A DNA stretch of 64,000 nt from NCBI GenBank assembly GCA_034104345.1, contig JAXEDY010000032.1:1-64000 (forward strand), given 5' to 3'. Source of the DNA: HGM11416 sp034104345. Lineage in GTDB: Bacteria > Bacillota > Clostridia > Christensenellales > Borkfalkiaceae. The notes below the pieces were generated by a model that made no database searches, was not told the DNA's origin, and worked only from the letters and a program-made list of their open reading frames with translations. How positions within the stretch are numbered: position 1 is the first letter of the stretch; the number at the start of each line of letters is the position of its first letter. Shown in pieces: positions 61,828 to 64,000 of this stretch. A program made the position numbers and the translations under genes.

Positions 61828-63678
61828 TTATTCAAGCGAACGGAACTGATAGTTATAAAGTTCGGCGTAAGCGCCGCCTTTTTCTATAAGTTCGGCATGC
61901 GTGCCGCGTTCCTCAATCCCGTTTGTTCCGACAACCACTATTTCGTCGGCGTTTTTAACGGTTGAAAGACGATGTGCCACGACTATCGTGGTTCGCCCTT
62001 CCGAGAGTTTTTCAAGGCTTTTCTGAACGAGCATTTCGGTTGCGTTGTCGAGCGCCGAAGTTGCTTCGTCGAGAATAAGCACGGGCGGATTTTTCAAAAA
62101 GGCGCGGGCTATAGAAATTCGTTGCTTTTGCCCGCCCGAAAGTTTTACTCCGCGTTCGCCGACGTAGGTATCGTAACCGTCGGGCAATTCTTTAACGAAT
62201 TCGTCGATATTCGCAAGTTTCGCGGCGGCTCTTATCTCGTCTTCGGTTGCGTCAAGTTTTCCGTAGGCAATGTTTTCGCGCACGCTTCCGCCGTATAAAA
62301 ACACGTCTTGCTGAACGATCCCTATGTTTCGCCTTAAATCTTTAAGCGGAATATCTCTTATATCTATGCCGCCTATCGTGATTTTTCCTTCGTCGATTTC
62401 GTAAAATCTGGGGATAAGGTTGCAAAGCGTGGTTTTTCCGCCGCCCGAAGCGCCGACAAGCGCCACGGTCTGCCCTCTTTTTATGGTTAAATTAAGATTT
62501 TTTATTACCTGTTTATGTTTGTTTTCGCCCGATTTATTTACCGTTTCCTTAACAAGGTTGTCGCCGCACGCAAATTCGGATAGTTCGGAAGATTCCGGCG
62601 ATTTATCATACGAAAAACTTACGTTTTCGAAAACCACGTCGCCCTTTAAAACGTCTACTCTTATTTTTCCCTCGTCTTTTTCGGGTTGGATTTCCATTAT
62701 TTCGCGGAATCGTTTAAAGCCCGACATACCCATTTCGACCTGTTCGAACAAACTTACGAAAGTGCTTATAGGCGAAATAAGCGTGGTAACGTATAAAATA
62801 TACGCCGCCAGATCGCCCGACGAAATTCTGCCCTTTGCAAAAAATATTCCGCCGGCTACAAGCGAAGCGAGATATAAAATATCCACGCAAAAAGTCATCG
62901 ACGTGCCGAACTCGGCTATCATTAAATAGTTTTTGCGGCGCGCTTCTTTAAAGGCGTTATTCGAACGGGCGAATTTTTTAATCTCGTATTCTTCGGCGCC
63001 GTAAGAACGAGAAACCCTTATGCCCGAAACCGAACTTTCCACTTCGGCGTTTATGCCCGCCGTGGTTTCGCGCGTTTCATCGAAAACTTTAAGCATTTTT
63101 CCGCGTATCAGCGTAACAATCGTAATTAAAAACGGCATTATTAAAAACACGATAAGAGACAGATACGGATCTATCGTAATTATTAAAATAAGCGCGCCGA
63201 TTATGGTAACGAACGACAAAAATACGTCTTCGGGACCGTGGTGAGCAAGTTCGGATACTTCGAACAAATCGTTGGTAAGGCGCGACATTATTGCGCCCGT
63301 TTTTGTTTCGTCGAAGTATGAAAAAGGCAATTTTTCGAGATGCGCGAAAAGTTCGGCGCGCATGTTCGACTGAATGTTGTTGCCGAGCAGATGCCCCCAA
63401 TAGTCCACGCAATATTTAAGCGCCGCTTTTAAAACAAAAATAGCAAGCATTACGCCGCCCCATATAAGAACCTTGTTTACAAGCCCCGCCGGCGCGTAAA
63501 CGTTTATTATATTGCGCGCTATCGAAGGATAAATAAGATTGCAAAGCGAAATTAAAAGAGCGCAGAACAAATCGAACGCGAACTCTTTTTTATACGGTTT
63601 GTAATAAGAAGCAAACATTGCAAGATTGCTTTTTTTGTTATTTGTTTTTTTTGATATTTTGGCTTTTGTTCGTTGCAT
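61828..63678 (-). CDS. Homodimeric-type ABC exporter (MsbA/BmrA-like)
   Basis: A 616-residue half-transporter with six membrane helices and one ATPase domain. Walker A is GASGGGKTT (409-417), followed by LSGGQKQRISIARAF and LILDEATSALD with the catalytic Glu intact. Between the first two NBD strands it carries an insertion of about 30 residues (359-389), rich in Ser/Glu/Lys and including a cysteine, where relatives have a short turn. The ATG at 63678 is preferred over a TTG two codons upstream. The ribosome-binding site is weak. The transported compound is unknown. Confidence 0.92.
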   Translation of the reverse strand: MQRTKAKISKKTNNKKSNLAMFASYYKPYKKEFAFDLFCALLISLCNLIYPSIARNIINVYAPAGLVNKVLIWGGVMLAIFVLKAALKYCVDYWGHLLGNNIQSNMRAELFAHLEKLPFSYFDETKTGAIMSRLTNDLFEVSELAHHGPEDVFLSFVTIIGALILIITIDPYLSLIVFLIMPFLITIVTLIRGKMLKVFDETRETTAGINAEVESSVSGIRVSRSYGAEEYEIKKFARSNNAFKEARRKNYLMIAEFGTSMTFCVDILYLASLVAGGIFFAKGRISSGDLAAYILYVTTLISPISTFVSLFEQVEMGMSGFKRFREIMEIQPEKDEGKIRVDVLKGDVVFENVSFSYDKSPESSELSEFACGDNLVKETVNKSGENKHKQVIKNLNLTIKRGQTVALVGASGGGKTTLCNLIPRFYEIDEGKITIGGIDIRDIPLKDLRRNIGIVQQDVFLYGGSVRENIAYGKLDATEDEIRAAAKLANIDEFVKELPDGYDTYVGERGVKLSGGQKQRISIARAFLKNPPVLILDEATSALDNATEMLVQKSLEKLSEGRTTIVVAHRLSTVKNADEIVVVGTNGIEERGTHAELIEKGGAYAELYNYQFRSLE

Positions 63679-63882
63679 ATTCAAATTAAGTCACCCGCCC
63701 GATTCCGCTGCTTAAAGTGCAATTTTAATTGCAAAACGCATTATAAAATTTATAATATCATCAAATGCGAAAATAAGCAACTTTTTTAAACGGACTATAA
63801 GCGTTTTTTAGGTTAAAATTCATTTTTTACATATGTTTTTTATAGGCGGATTTTTATTTTTTTATGCGCGGTTTAAAAATAT
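63679..63882. other. Intergenic region at the right edge
   Basis: AT-rich, no open frame. I see no convincing minus-strand promoter for the ABC exporter here. Confidence 0.5.
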
Positions 63883-63912
63883 TTGACAACGCGCGCGAAA
63901 GTGGTATATAAT
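63883..63912 (+). promoter_or_regulatory. Promoter at right edge
   Basis: TTGACA (63883-63888), 18 bases, TATAAT (63907-63912). Confidence 0.8.
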
Positions 63913-63921
63913 TTTCAAGTT

Positions 63922-63974
63922 AGCCGTGAGGGATTTAAGCCCGTTAAATTTTATGTGCTTAGTCCCGCTCGGCT
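63922..63974 (+). promoter_or_regulatory. Structured 5' leader, possibly ribosomal-protein L10 type
   Basis: Arms AGCCGTGAGGGA and TCCCGCTCGGCT fold into a 12-position stem with two mismatches. It encloses an internal region with TTTAA-GCCCG-TTAAA and TGCTTAG. The TGCTTAG followed by a CC-GC-CGG-like closing strand recalls the Firmicutes L10 leader, but this is from memory and unverified. Confidence 0.4.
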
Positions 63975-63987
63975 GGGAGTTATTTAT

Positions 63988-64000
63988 ATGCAGAGAGAAA
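63988..64000 (+). CDS. Start of a gene cut by the window edge
   Basis: ATG with GGGAG eight bases upstream opens a frame reading Met-Gln-Arg-Glu before the window ends. The product cannot be identified. If the leader is of the L10 type it would be rplJ. Confidence 0.5.

Noticed and set aside
1..64000. CRISPR arrays, insertion sequences, prophage or rRNA genes
   Set aside because: No spacer-repeat periodicity, transposase, integrase, phage structural gene or rRNA sequence was recognised in the window.

Overview
The window reads as a chromosomal segment of a low-GC, Gram-positive-type Bacillota, most likely an uncultured Clostridia-like bacterium. The signs are a single dcw cell-division/peptidoglycan cluster headed by mraZ, a PASTA-less SpoVD-type penicillin-binding protein, an SpoIVB sporulation-protease homologue beside a DacF-like carboxypeptidase, a CIRCE element, a guanine-class riboswitch before xpt, and many TTGACA-N17-TATAAT-like promoters with AGGAG ribosome-binding sites. 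MurE carries the DNPR motif of meso-diaminopimelate-adding enzymes. I see no phage, transposase, CRISPR array or rRNA. The genus cannot be told from the sequence alone.

Layout. Positions 1-757 hold a duplicated hairpin-rich repeat and a terminator. Next come metK (-), a PflX-type radical SAM gene (+), ung (+), glk and cysK (-), tRNA-Leu(UAA) and a GH36 alpha-galactosidase (+). From 9225 to 17005 lies a minus-strand purine unit: promoter, guanine-type riboswitch, xpt, a Bmp lipoprotein, a double-NBD ATPase, two permeases, then an FAD oxidoreductase. At 17282-19778 a plus-strand unit encodes a DUF1538 membrane protein followed by two different PII-fold proteins. The dcw cluster (19810-34497, -) runs mraZ, rsmH, ftsL-like, pbp, murE, mraY, murD, ftsW, murA, ftsQ, ftsA-like, ftsZ. 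murF, murG and murC are absent from it.

From 34521 to 46180 are a divergent murI, rpsT, trxA, manA, a heterodimeric ABC exporter, fabG-efp-pepP, and a two-gene radical SAM/DUF4130 unit of the putative DNA-repair type. From 46328 to 64000 are a soluble CapD-like epimerase, rhaA, topB, htpG under CIRCE control, nagA, an ArsP_2-type metal exporter, a TetR regulator, the dacF/membrane-protein/spoIVB group, gdhA, an ABC exporter, and at the right edge a promoter with a folded leader and the first codons of a gene.

Functionally the window is mostly housekeeping: wall synthesis and division, purine salvage, one-carbon and cysteine metabolism, sugar entry points, stress and sporulation. The parts most worth follow-up are the DUF1538 plus tandem-PII unit, the radical SAM/DUF4130 pair, the Cys-rich tail on MurD, the penicillin-binding-protein gene whose ribosome-binding site faces an ATA codon, the FtsA-like protein without an obvious membrane-targeting helix, and several genes whose promoters leave little or no 5' leader.
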